Source: Tetragonia tetragonoides
Lineage: Eukaryota > Streptophyta > Magnoliopsida > Caryophyllales > Aizoaceae
Direction: 5' to 3'
Assembly (NCBI GenBank): GCA_038025085.1
Contig: CM076152.1
Location: 28,895,501 to 28,959,500, forward strand
Length of the DNA stretch: 64,000 bases
Positions 32,884 to 44,716 of this stretch are shown here, piece by piece. The notes below the pieces were generated by a model that did no database searches, had not been told where the DNA came from, and worked only from the letters and a program-made list of their open reading frames with translations. Numbering within the stretch: position 1 is the first letter of the stretch; each line of letters starts with the position of its first letter. The translations under genes were made by a program, and so were the position numbers.

Positions 32884-35800
32884 ATGTCTGCCAGCGACCA
32901 GGAAGTGCCGTCGACGGTGTCCGAGGTAAATTTTTTTTTTCGCAATTTGAACCGGGCGTCCGTAATTTCCGCCCCGACCATGGGACAGACGGAAACTATA
33001 GACGCCTGCACCATGGTTTGGGCGGAAATTATGGACGCCTACTCTATGGTTCAGGCGTAAATCTCAGACGCCTAAACCATGGATTAGACGTCCGTTTTTT
33101 CCGCCTGAACCATGGAGTAGGCGGAAGTTTCAGACGCCTGCCCCTTGGTTCAGTCGGTTTTGATAGACGTTTGAGTTTAAGATTAAGCTAACATTGTTTT
33201 CTTTGTTTTCGTTAGGTTCCTTTGGAGCGGTTCGGTGGTGATAGTGTTGATTACAGTACGCATTTCGTCACTGATGAGTTCTTTGATAGTGATAGAGATG
33301 CAATTAATTGGGCAAAATAAATTGCCCTTACTATCGGGTTTGAGTTGATAATTTCGTCACACAAGAAAAATGGAAGCGTAAAATTGTTAAGATGCAATCG
33401 AGGTGAACGCTACAGAGGGGAATTAAGAGACTTAGATACTGCTGCTCGGAAGAAGACGAAAACAAAGGCTTGTAAATGTACGTTCCAGTTAAGAGCTCAA
33501 CAAGTGTATGGGTCCAGTAGTTGGATGATTGTCACATTGCCTGGGATTAGGGGTACGCACAACCATGACTTTGCTGTGTTTCCTGAGGGATATCCTCAGA
33601 TGAGTGGTCTTAGTCCTGGGTCAAAACAAGTCGTTCGTGACATGACTTCGGCACAAACAAAGCCATGTGCTATCTTGGCCGCTATTAAGGAAAATTTTCC
33701 GGAGGACAATGCAACTAGACGGCATGTGTACAACTACAGAGATCGTATAAGGAAACTTGATTTTGAAGAGAGAGATGTCATTGGTCAGTTTCATCATTTA
33801 GCTGTGGAGAATAAGTACGTACATTGGACAAGAGCCGACCCAGCTACTAATGAGGTAACTCACGTGTTCATGGCATACCCTACATCAATTCAGTTACTTC
33901 GGTCTTTTCCTTGGTTGATTGGCTTAGATTCCACGTACAAAACAAACAAGTATAAGATGTCGTTTCTTGAGATAGTGGGGATGACTCCAAGCAATAAGAA
34001 CTTCCTCATAGCTTATGCCATTATGAAGGATGAGACTGAGGCAAGCTATGCGTGGGTCTTAGATAAGTTGAGGATGCTTAATGGAAATGATGTACACCCA
34101 ACAGCAATTGTGATCGATCGTGAGCAAGGGTTGATGACACCTATTAGAGAGATATTTTCCGAGAGTGCCCATTTGCTCTGTACATGGCACATTAACAAAG
34201 TCGTTGAAGACAAAGTGTACAGACTTTGTGGAAAAGATAAGGCCGTCGCGTAGAGGTTCAAGAACGGGAAGTGGAAATCTATCATGGAAGCTTCCACAGA
34301 AGCTGAGTACGATAGAGCAGTGCGTACGATGAAGAATAGTTGGAGTTCTTACCCTCACGTGATATCCTATGTAGAGGAGACCTGGCTGAGATACAAAGAG
34401 ATGTTTGTAGTTGCGTGGACGAATAAGGTGCTACACCTTGGCAACACTACGACTTGCAGGGTGGAGAGTGCACATGCCGCACTAAAATAGTGGTTGAACT
34501 CCTCAACTGGAGCTTTGGACAATGTTTGGAACAAGGTCAACAAGTCAATCGAGTCACAACTAACTCAAATCAAGTACACACTTGAAGAGTGCAGAAGACG
34601 AAGAAGTGTGATGTACTCGGGTTTTCCATTCAACTATCTGAGTGGGTATGTTTCCCATTACTGCTTAGGAATATTATCGGATGAGCTGAAGAGGATGAGA
34701 GAATTGAGTGACCAAGTATTTGATCATTACGGTTGTGTATTGAGATCCACTCATCAGATCCCGTGTGCGTGTGAGTTGAAAACGGCCACGGATACGGGCA
34801 CGCCAATTAGCTTGAATAGTGTCCACAAATTTTAGCGAACACTCGTTATTAGTGATGCAGTGGAGATAGCTACGCTTGACATGACTGAGCATCCATCTGA
34901 GGACCATCGGTACTTTCACTCTCTCGTCGACGAGGTTAACTCAAGCGACCCGGCAGTTGTGCGCAACATATTTGTCCTTATCAATGAGCAGCTTCATCCT
35001 GATGCAGCGAGTTACGTCGAGCCGGAAGTGAACACGACAGTCAGAGGTCGACCGAGAGGGAGTTCCTCTACCAGACGTGATCCTAGTTCATGGGAGTACA
35101 GCCAGAGGGGTCGTGGTCGCCCTAGGTCATCCAGTTCGAGCCGCGGGCGTGGTCGTAGCTCATCCTCATCGAGTAACGTCGTGCGGAGTACTGGTATGAA
35201 ATAATTTTTTAACATGTACATAATGTTGTTAAGTACTTTTTGATAAGTACTATTAATGACTTTCTATTATATTGTCTTGCAGATGGACACGGAATAGATG
35301 TCACTGAATTCTATCATGTTAACAAAATTCCGGGAATCATCATACCTTTTATTGAAGGATATCTCGATGTGGTTGGGGATGGTAATTGCGGTTTTCGTGT
35401 CATTGCGGACTACGTTTTCGGAGACCAAGAGCAATGGCGATGGACGAGAGTTTGCATTGCAAACGAAATCTTAGCTAACCGAGCATTGTACGAACACATA
35501 TACGTTGACGGGGTCGACGCTGGTTACCGCCGTATTATGTGGGACGGAGGTGCGTGTCACGATGATCACTGGATGATAGTACTTGAGGATTTGTTCCCGA
35601 TTGCCAACATCTTCAATGCAGCGATTCTGTTGTTCGGATACGGCAACGGAAGGGGGTTATATGCTTGTTCCACTGTGCTACCGTTGCAAGCACCTTCGAC
35701 TGTTATACGTCCAACTAGGAAATTTGTCATAGGTCATTTAGGTGATTCTTACATGCATTATATCCGTCTGAATTTAGGGTCAGATTTCCCTGTTCCTCCG

Positions 35801-35905
35801 ATATGCGCATTATGGTTTACTTCCCGTTCTGATAGTGTTGCTGGTTGGGAGCAAATGTATGTTAGGCGAAGAGCACATTGGGATCGTTTAGCGAGGTTGA
35901 CGTAA
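32884..35905 (+). pseudogene. MULE-1 transposase fused to an OTU-like domain (four premature stops)
   Basis: Three exons inferred from GT-AG borders and from identity in structure with MULE-2: 32884-32925, 33216-35193, 35283-35905, about 880 codons. N-terminal FAR1-like DNA-binding region (FVTDEFFDSDRDAINWAK, HKKNGSVKLLRCNRG), MULE catalytic domain with WLIGLDSTYKTNKY, VIDREQGLM and LLCTWHINK, then a SWIM-type zinc finger (QIPCACEL). An Arg/Ser/Gly-rich linker follows, then an OTU-like cysteine-protease domain with the DGNCGFR nucleophile box and a late MHYIRL His. The reading frame has no indel but four stops at 33318, 34251, 34488 and 34833. The transposase would cut and insert the element; the OTU role (deubiquitinase or desumoylase?) is unknown. 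Confidence 0.85.
32970..33170. repeat. 33-bp-period CCATGG palindrome array in transposase intron 1 (MULE-1)
   Basis: CCATGG or one-mismatch versions occur at 32978, 33011, 33044, 33077, 33110 and 33143, exactly 33 bases apart. Each is the centre of an arm pair such as GCCTGAACCATGGTTCAGGC, alternating with AT-rich centres like GAAATTTC. The array sits wholly within the intron 32926-33215. Confidence 0.9.
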
Positions 35906-36111
35906 TTGAATGTTTTGCGTGATTGTTATATTTTTCTACTTATATCATTGTCACATTTTTGTGTGATTGTTATATTTTGCATGTTATATTTTTTCGTGAT
36001 TATTGGAGGTAAATAAAACAACAAATTACAATAACACAAATAAATAACAATAACAATGAAACTCCAACATAAAAATATAACAAATTCATCTAGGGTCATA
36101 TAAGTAATACA

Positions 36112-38075
36112 TCATTTGGCAGCCCGCCAATCTCTCATATACTCCTCGATAACCGATCGAGGACCTTCCGCTTGCTCCGGAGGAATCAAAGTAATGAAAG
36201 ACTCAGCTGCGACGGCTAGACGATTCACCCACTGCAAAAAAGTAACAATGAGTGTGAGTTCAGAGATATGTAATACGTAAAAAAATATATACACACGAAT
36301 TCATTTTAGTTAATCACTTACATAATCGCTGTTGGATCGTGGAGGAATCACAGATCCAGGTGCTGCATCGTCAGGTGTCAGCAGAGGGTGGGAGTGACGG
36401 TAGTACCACTCGAGGTAGTCATCCGTACATGCTGTGGGATCTGACGTGGATGCCTGAAACCCATGGAGACCAAGAATGTAACCTCCCGGGAACATACGCC
36501 AAGCATCAGATGATACTCGTACGGGGTAGTCAACCCTGTACGAACGACTGGTCCATGACCTGATCGCTCTCTCTGGCCTAGTGATCGGGAAAGGGATGAT
36601 ACTCTGTACGTACCCGATTTGTCGTAAACAACGACCAGGCATGTACGGTTTGATAATATCCCGATACCGTAGCCACCCGATGAATACAGTCCTCGGTACA
36701 GATGCAACCGGGTCAGAACCGTACGGCAGCCACACCACCTACGTAGAAATGTTGAAGTTACGTTGAAGTTAAAAAAACATAGCAAACGACGAAATAAATC
36801 ATGAACACCGATAATTGCATGACGTACCTCTGACGCTCGCAGCTGATCCAAGCGTCTACGTAAGGAGTGCAGTCGAACCACGTCCTTGCCCTCAGCCTGG
36901 GCATTCCATACGCACGCACGGGGAGCCTCGCCGTCCCCGACAACCATCCGCTCCCGATGAGGTCGGAAGCAGGGAAAGTACTCGTATATCCATGCCTGGA
37001 GGAGAGTTAGGCATCCGCAGATGCCCTGAGAATCCCCCCGACTAGCTATACCGAGCTGACGATATAGGAAGGCGAGGGCAGCAGATCCCCAAGAGAACTC
37101 ATGCGCCGTTCCGACACCGTCCCTCACCTCCATCACGCAGGAGGGTCTAATACGGTTACCACTCTTGTCGACAAACAAGGTGGCTCCAATAAGTACCCAC
37201 ATCCAACCTACCGCCTGGATGTCCTCGACTCGGTCAACAGTTCGGCAAAGGTCAAAAACCGAGTCCGTGAGGACCCCACCGCCCTGCCAGTGGCTATGCA
37301 TTAGTACATCTCGGGTGACGTCGAGAACCTCCATGGCCGCCGCCTGCAGCTGCCCATCCCGTCCCTCACTGGAAACAAGCTGTCCCTCTACAGGAATCCC
37401 AAGAATATGCCATACATCGTGCAACATGATGGTCATCTCTCCGAACGGCATGTGGAACGAGTTCGTATCCGGCTGCCACCTTTCAACGAATGCAGATATC
37501 AGGGGGAAGTCGATATGTCTGAACATAATGTCTGTCAGGTGTGATAACCTAGTCCCCTCGATCTGGGCCCTGAGCTCGGGCGACATCTCCGCTCGCCACT
37601 CACTCAGCCGCTGACAGACACTGAATCGGTTCTGACACTTCAAGAGACCCCTCGTCTCTCCCATCCACATACGAGACGCTACGTGGCCGAGGAAGCTCGG
37701 TATGACGCTATCATCCGCCGGTCCACCGGGCACATCCCCTGTAACAAGCCACGTAGTGTCGTCCTCCGCTCTAGATCCTTTGCTAGTACTGGACGACCCA
37801 GTACTAACAAACTTACCGCCTCTGCCCTTCGCCACGCGCCACATCACGAAGGATGATTCGACGCCAATCTGATCCTCGTCCATGGACTGATCCCCGGAGT
37901 AGAACTCGCTCGATCCGTAATCGTGTTCCTCAGCCTCATCACCGCGATATAAGTGACTGTCACTCATCTCCCTCATCCGAACTGCCTCTCTCTGTCTCCG
38001 TACAAAGGCATCAATCCCGCGCGTCCTCGTGTGACGCGGTCCTGAACCAGCTAGTTCGCTGGCTAACCTCGGCAT
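36112..38075 (-). CDS. MULE-1 plant mobile domain (PMD) protein, open
   Basis: Exons on the minus strand with GT-AG borders, all in phase: 38075-36828, 36738-36322 and 36231-36112, giving 594 residues. The core matches the aminotransferase-like plant mobile domain of the MAIN/MAIL family: FLGHVASRMWMGETRGLLKC, LSEWRAEMS, HLTDIMFRHIDFPLISAFVE, RWQPDTNSFHMPFGEMTIML, DVWHILGIPVEG, WGSAALAFLYRQLG, GCLTLLQAWIYEYFP. Host MAIN-type proteins act in silencing; why a transposon carries one is unknown. A further upstream exon, 38961-38902 (MSGASGSGGGG..., Gly/Ser-rich), conserved in MULE-2, likely precedes it across a long intron, but I could not find a phase-matching acceptor. No stop interrupts it, unlike the transposase beside it. 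Its 3' end is 206 bp from the convergent transposase end. Confidence 0.8.
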
Positions 38076-38149
38076 CGATTTACCGGCTCCTCCTCTCCTC
38101 TATCATTTCACATTTTTAATTAAAAAATAATCAGTAATAAACAACTACT

Positions 38150-38614
<465 letters not shown>

Positions 38615-38649
38615 TAAACGTCAAAAAATTCATTCTAAGCGTCTACAAA

Positions 38650-38860
38650 TTACGCCTGGCCCTATGGTCAGGCGTCTGCAATTAACGCTTCGACCATGGT
38701 CGGGGCGGAAACCCCTTCCGCCTCACCCATGGGTGAGGCGTCCGCGGATCTCGCCTGCGCCATGGGGCAGGCGGCAAAGTTTCCGCCTGCCCCATGGCGC
38801 AGGCGAGATCCGCAGACGCCTCACCCATGGGTGAGGCGCCAATTGCAGACGCCCGAGAGC
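38650..38860. repeat. CCATGG palindrome array on the PMD side (MULE-1)
   Basis: CCATGG (or CTATGG) centres at 38662, 38694, 38728, 38760, 38792 and 38825, spaced 32-34 bases. Arms such as CCTCACCCATGGGTGAGG are perfect palindromes. It lies between the short first exon (38961-38902) and the main PMD exon. Confidence 0.9.
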
Positions 38861-40332
38861 GCGAACCAGAGTAAAACAAAAAAAAAAAATTTAAAACTAA
38901 CCCCGCCACCTCCGGCGTCGCCTCCAAAGCCACCGCCGCCGCTGCCACTAGCCCCACTCATTGCTGTCGTGATTAATGGGGGTGGAGGAGAGGGTGAGGA
39001 AGAGAGGGTGAATTTTGCAATGGGTATGGAGGAGAGGGTGAGGAAGAGAGGGTGAGGAAGTGTAAAGGGCAAAATTGTAATTTTCAGGGGCGGTAGGTAG
39101 TATTTTTTGGCGGTAAATAGCAATTCACAAAAAAAAAAGAGAAAAGAAAAGACGAGAAGTATTGGTGGTAGTGGACGAGGAGTATTCCACTGTTCTGCAT
39201 TCATACTCAAGAGTTCTCCTCACATTAAAATTAAAATTCTAATACAAAGAATCCTAATACAAGTACTAGAATTCTAATGCAGTCATATATACAAGCCATG
39301 ATTGATCAAGGTGCCAAAACAACAGATGATTTGTTCTCCCACAACCCCCTCCCAAATATTCAATCAACCGTAGCTTAATTCATCCCCCACCCTCCAATGC
39401 GTTATTTATTTATTTATACCCTAAATTTTTGGAGTTGTTTTTCTCTTCCTACTGTAAATAAGTCATTGCTTTATGTTATTTGTTAGTTGTACACTAATTT
39501 CAATTGAGAAGGTTATCTCTTTGACTAAAACTTATCTTTTGATGCAGGTTTTGGTGTCATAAAAATCGTTCAAGATGGCGAAGTCTACATTTAAAAGTAA
39601 GATTTATTTGCTGCTTCATTCAATTCAGTTTTTAGCTTTTGTATGTAATTATATTTATACACCTATATATAATGACTCTGTAGTTTTACATATAAATTTC
39701 TACATAATTTCAAACATTCTACAACGAGATGCATATATAATATGCTTAGAACTTATAAGTAAGCATTTTTGTTATAAAAAGGTAAAGATAAAGTTATAAA
39801 AAAATTTGAAGAGAAAAAAAAATTTAACGTTCATTCTCTCACTGTCTAACGGCTAAGACAATAAGATTTAATTTTTTTATTGGTTAAAGATAATTGTTAG
39901 TAGTTGGATTGTAATATGAATCTTATTTGGATGGTATAATTATAAAAATTAATATTAATAAACCAAGAAGATAAAATCACGTTTGGAAGTTGCAAGTTAA
40001 CTAATCAATTGATAAAAAGATAGAATCATGTTTGCAACCAACAATTCAAACCTACTCTCAAATTCATTTAACTACAGTCATAATAAAAAGTTTGATTACA
40101 TGCTCCCAAGAGCGTGCAAAAGTTTGCGGTTTGCCAATGGTCACGTAGGATTCAATTTTGTACTTGAATATGATTAAATAATATTAGTACTATTGTTTAC
40201 ATGTTTGCCAGAAGTGAGAAAATCTTTAGCACCACCAATCCTAAAATATTGTGGAACCATTAAAAATGCAGATGAAAAATGTCTTTGTGATTATGTTAAA
40301 TCACCTCTTTTGTCTACTTATGGCATTTGTGT

Positions 40333-40335
40333 TTC

Positions 40336-40369
<34 letters not shown>

Positions 40370-40400
40370 TTATTTTATTTTTTTATTTTATTTTTTTTCT
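40333..40400. repeat. (TTA)n / T-rich microsatellite
   Basis: TTATTATTA run followed by TTTTATTTTATTT. The surrounding 39138-40430 is AT-rich; no gene is seen. The short open stretch starting ATGGCGAAGTCTACA at 39574 looks fortuitous. Confidence 0.9.
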
Positions 40401-40429
40401 TACTTTATTTTTTGGCTTTCTCATTTATT

Positions 40430-41170
40430 TTTTGAGAAACAAATTGAATAAACATACCATATATTAGGAAAACTTAAAGTTTTTGATTAGATGTTGATCA
40501 CGGAATGATTTTGGATATTTATAGTCATTCTTTAAAGGTAGAACTCCAAATTGCTTACTATGGTTACTGAAGGCGAAAGTCAACAATGAATAAATAATAG
40601 TTAAAATAGCTAAACAGATCACCCCATCCAAGCCCGCACCCATCACGCGAAATATATATAAAAGTAATTTAACTTTTTAATTGATATAAGTTCTCATACC
40701 AAAATGAATTTAGTTTTATTTAGCGAATTATATCTAAAATGCAACTAGCACACTACCCAAGCATCGCACATGCTTGAAAACAAAGTTGAATGGTTATGAT
40801 TTGAATTTTTTCGACTTTCTTTTTACTTTTTTTTTCCTTTATCGTTTGTTTTTGGGAAAACAAACTGAATAGATATACAGTTAATTAAAAAAAATATTGG
40901 TAATTGTTTGATACCGACCATTTTTTACAAGAAAAATTCCAAACTGATTAGTGTGATTATTGAAGGCTGAAGCAACCAAAGGAGAAATAATAATTAAAAT
41001 GGCTAAACAGATCACCCAATCCAAACCCGACCCTTCACACAAATATATTTCAGAATGTTTAAATTTTTTTAATTGTTTTAAGTTAAAATGCAAAATAAAA
41101 TATTTTTATATTTAAAATTATATCCAACATGATGTTAACACAGAACCTAGACATCGCACGGGTTTAAAGC
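40430..41170. repeat. Two direct copies of a ~330-bp AT-rich unit
   Basis: Unit 1 (about 40432-40790) and unit 2 (about 40853-41170) share GGAAAACAAA.TGAATA, ...AACTCCAAATTG / TTCCAAACTGATTA..., TTAAAAT.GCTAAACAGATCACCC.ATCCAA.CCCG and a terminal CATCGCAC.GGTTTAAA-like end. Divergence is high. Such CATCGCACGGG ends resemble Helitron or other plant element termini, but no class can be fixed. Confidence 0.5.
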
Positions 41171-41319
41171 TCTTTGGTGTTCTAAACTTTTTTTTTTTAA
41201 GGTAAGGAAACCCGTTCCCAGGTTGGTGTGTTCTAAACTTTTATCTACCCAAGTTCGTTCATTTCAGTCCTCTTCTGAGTCCTCTCTCTCTCCCCCCACC
41301 AGATCTGTACTCATGCGCC

Positions 41320-42019
41320 CAATGCACGGATACCTGGGCTAGGTCAAGTATTCCGTATCGGATACGGATACTGCCCTGGATAAAAACGAATCGAATACGT
41401 ACCCTTGAAGTATCCTATTTTTTTGAATTAATTTAAATGCTAAAATAATTAGGATACGACTAGGATACTGGACATGCGGAATACAGTTACAAGAAACTGA
41501 TCCACAAATTTAGTTTTAAACCTTTTTTTTTACATTTTTTTAATTTAAAATATTACTATCTTAATTTAACTACCTTAATTTAACTATTAGCTAGCCTAAA
41601 AGAATCAAAATAACATTTCAATTTTCATTTCATTTACCAAAATCAGAAACACCCAAACCCACCCAAACCATAACCCCTCTTTCTTTCTCTCTCTCTCAAT
41701 CCTCTTTCTCTCTCCCTCCTGCTCCGATCTGAGCTCAGCCACCGAGCCACCACCAAGCTCACGACGGCCACGAGCCCACGACAACACAGAGCCGGCGAGG
41801 CCAAGCACCGAGCTCCTGCGAGTTGCGACAGGCCAGCAGCACCACCGAGCACGGCGTCCAGCTCAGATCGCGACAGCAACCGAGCCACCATCGATTCAGC
41901 CGGTAAATCCTCCTCCCTTCCATCTCACTTTGATCTTTATAATTTTGATTTTTCAATTTTCAGACAAAAATAATTTTGGGCTTTGCTTATTAGTTATTGC
42001 TTTTTGAGTTTGTATTCTG

Positions 42020-42054
<35 letters not shown>

Positions 42055-43285
42055 CCTGTTTTAGTTTATGTTCTGCGTAGTTAGTTATTTAATTGCTTAA
42101 TTGACTGTTTGCTTTCTGTATTCTGTCCATACTTTTCTGTTTGCTTGATTGCTTCCTGTTTTGCTACCTTATTTTTCCAGGTGCTTGAATTGTTGTAAAT
42201 TGGTTGAAATATGGATGGTAGTATTAGTTCTGGTGGGGGATTTCAAAGTGGCTCAGCATCATGTAATGATAGTGTTACCAGTGAAGAAATGAAATTATAT
42301 CCTTTGTGGCAATTTGTGAAAAGGGGTGAAAGAACATCAATAACAGGGGGTGGTAATTGTATTTGGGAATGCTCATTTTGTAAAATCACTAAGCAAAGTT
42401 CTTATACTAGAATCCGTACTCACTTAAATGAAAGAGAAGGGACAAGGCATTGCTGCTTGTGCGAAAGTTTCTACCAGAGAAATTGCAACCTTTAGGAAAC
42501 TAAAGGATGAAAGTGAATTGTATAAGAAATCTTGTGCTGAAAAGAGACCTCCATTACCAAACCAAACAGTCACTCATTCTAGTTCATATCAATCTAGTGT
42601 CCCTCCACCCCCTTCAAGTGGATTTTTTGGGAATTTGAAAAAAAGAAAAAGTGACAAAACCAACTCCATTTCTGATGCTTTTGATATTCAGAATCGTAAT
42701 CAATTGGATGCAAAGATTGCTAGGATGTTTTACACTGGAGGATTAGCCTTTAACCTTGCTAGAAACCCATACTATGTTGATTCTTACACCTTTGGTGCTG
42801 AGCATAATTTGTCTGGTTATGTACCACCTGGTTATAATAGGCTTAGAACCACTTTACTCCAACAAGAAAAGAAAAATGTTGAGAACTTTAGAAGATATTG
42901 GATGTCTTGAGATGGCAGAATTATCTCTTTATGAGCCGGAGTTAGAGAATGAAATCATAAGGGATGATTTTGTGAACTTTGGGTTGTAAGTTGTGAAGTT
43001 TGAGTCTTTTTATGTTTGAGTTGTAACTTGTAAGACTATAAGTGTAAAACCGTTGTTTTGTAGGACTTTAATGTTTGCTTATGTTGTCTGTTGATGGTTA
43101 AGACTATATGGTTTTGTTGTGTTGATGTGATATTTTCTAAAAAGTTGTTTTTTTCCCTTTTTTTTAATATATATTATATTATATACTGCCGTATCCGTAT
43201 CCGGAAATTTTTGAAAGTTCAGTATCCCGTATCCGTATCCGTACCCGTACTCGTATCCGTATCCTTGTCCATGCAACCTAGTCAT
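41320..43285 (+). mobile_element. Internally deleted hAT element (borders approximate)
   Basis: The left end (41320-41420) and the right end (43189-43285) carry the same GGATACGGATAC / GTATCCGTATCC hexamer clusters in opposite orientation, enclosing a BED-finger transposase remnant. Subterminal short repeats of this kind are typical transposase-binding regions in hAT elements. A convincing 8-bp TSD could not be fixed; TCATGCGC (left) and TCATGCAT (right) is the best candidate. A T33 run lies at about 42022-42054. Confidence 0.55.
42211..42989 (+). pseudogene. hAT transposase N-terminal remnant (BED zinc finger, DUF659 start)
   Basis: The first frame from ATG 42211 gives LYPLWQFVKRGERTSITGGG then CSFCKITKQSS...RIRTHL, a BED-type zinc finger. 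After a one-base shift near 42430 the frame continues GQGIAACAKVSTREIATFRK. It then goes through a Pro-rich linker into ARMFYTGGLAFNLARNPYY, the start of the DUF659 region of plant hAT transposases. Near 42890 a second shift leads to DIGCLEMAELSLYEPELENE, resembling the extreme C-terminus. The catalytic RNase H-like core and the dimerisation domain are missing. It could still bind DNA but could not transpose. Confidence 0.65.
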
Positions 43286-43497
43286 GCATGAACTTGGGAT
43301 TTTTAAAATTTGATGGAGATCTAGTGATTTTGGTTCAATTAGGTACGGAATTAGGGTTTCAAATTATTTTGATTGTGAGTTGCAATTTTTAAATCGAATT
43401 ACTCATTCCTACAATTTGAAATTAGGTCTGAAATTTGGGTGGTTCTTCAATTAGAAACACGGGCTTCCTTTTTCAGCTCATGGAGGGTCTTCAGGTA

Positions 43498-43524
<27 letters not shown>
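43498..43524. repeat. (CT)n microsatellite
   Basis: Short CT run. The region 43290-44450 between the hAT remnant and SYP81 is AT-rich, presumably including the SYP81 promoter; I see no further gene. Confidence 0.85.
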
Positions 43525-43529
<5 letters not shown>

Positions 43530-44503
43530 CCTCAATCTCTCATAAATTGTGGTGTGTTGCTGTTGGGTTGTTTGATTACGTTGGTTCTGGTTTATGTTTG
43601 GAGCTGAACGAATTTTAAATTGAGTTCTACAATTTGATGGGAATAAATGCATTTGAGTTGATTCTGCTATTAATTGCTGAGTTTGTGGCTTTATTTGTGA
43701 GTTAGGTTGTCTCCTTTTGCTCTTTTAGCATATAACATTGCAGGCTTACAGTAACTTCTTGAAAAAATATGAAGTTGCGTGGTATGTTTTGATCAGTCAT
43801 ATAGAACCTATTCTTGTAATTGATGCAGTATGTCTCTTGGTGTTTGTTTCATGTTACTATGGTACATTAACTGTCTTATTATAAAAAAAATAAAGGCTAT
43901 TAATTTAGATATATGTGATTACTATCAATCAAGTGAAACATCAAAAACATTGGGAATGCTTTAAAATTACTGGAACTAAGTTACTTCAGAAAACAACACA
44001 GTAGCTTAAATGCAAGTATTGTCAGCTCTTGCTCGCCAAGACAAGTCCATCTGTGTACGGTAAATTTTACCTTTCAAAGTATTAGCATAAATCCATTTCA
44101 GACTTGTTGGCTATATGAAAAGCATATAGTTGCGTACATACTCTCTAAACGGACTAAGCATTGCACTGTACAGAAGTAGCAGGTTCATAGAACAGGATCC
44201 ATCCATGGAATGTGTGTATTTTTTTTTCTTTTTTCGATAAATATCCATGGCAAGTGTGTATAGCTCTTGACCCTTTGACTTGTACCTACACCTATGTGCG
44301 CCTGATTTCCCTCATTATAATTCCTTAGAATTGGAGAGGTTCATTCACCCAAGTCCTGATCAGGTTTTGTACATGGTCTCCATGCTGCGTGGAACGGATT
44401 TGTATCTACACCTGTAATATGGTCTGTCAGCTCCTGGTTTATGCTAGATAATTGTTAGATCCTACTCATACTCTTATCTTCCTGGGTACGCCACTGGCTC
44501 TTA

Positions 44504-44716
44504 TTGCTACATTTCCTGAAAAACCCCATCACCTTTGCTTCATTTTGGATCGCCATTACTGCCGTTTCCATCTACTATCTCGATTTAATTGAATTTCCTT
44601 TAACATTTTGCAGAAATCGCTCAAAATTAGATTTTTATGTGGGCGGATTTAGGGGCTCAGTTCAACGAATTTCAGATTGCATCAGCCCCCTGGTCAGCTG
44701 GTGTATGATTAAATAA
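44504..44716 (+). other. SYP81 leader with an overlapping upstream reading frame
   Basis: A 70-codon frame starting 44504 ends in TAA that overlaps the SYP81 ATG (TAATG). It has no recognisable domain and is probably untranslated leader; if translated it could dampen SYP81 initiation. The segment TTCCTGGGTACGCCACTG near 44482 is shared with 14.6 kb. Confidence 0.35.

Noticed and set aside
36339..38119. Several open frames on the plus strand opposite the MULE-1 PMD gene
   Set aside because: They are mirror frames of the GC-rich PMD exons; the minus strand shows PMD motifs, consistent GT-AG borders and the same structure in MULE-2.
39574..39799. ATGGCGAAGTCTACA... as a possible small gene
   Set aside because: The frame is AT-rich and runs into low-complexity hydrophobic codons; no homologous domain or splice context.
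44504..44716. A 70-residue protein upstream of SYP81
   Set aside because: No domain, overlaps the SYP81 start by two bases, and contains repeat-derived sequence; kept only as a possible upstream frame.
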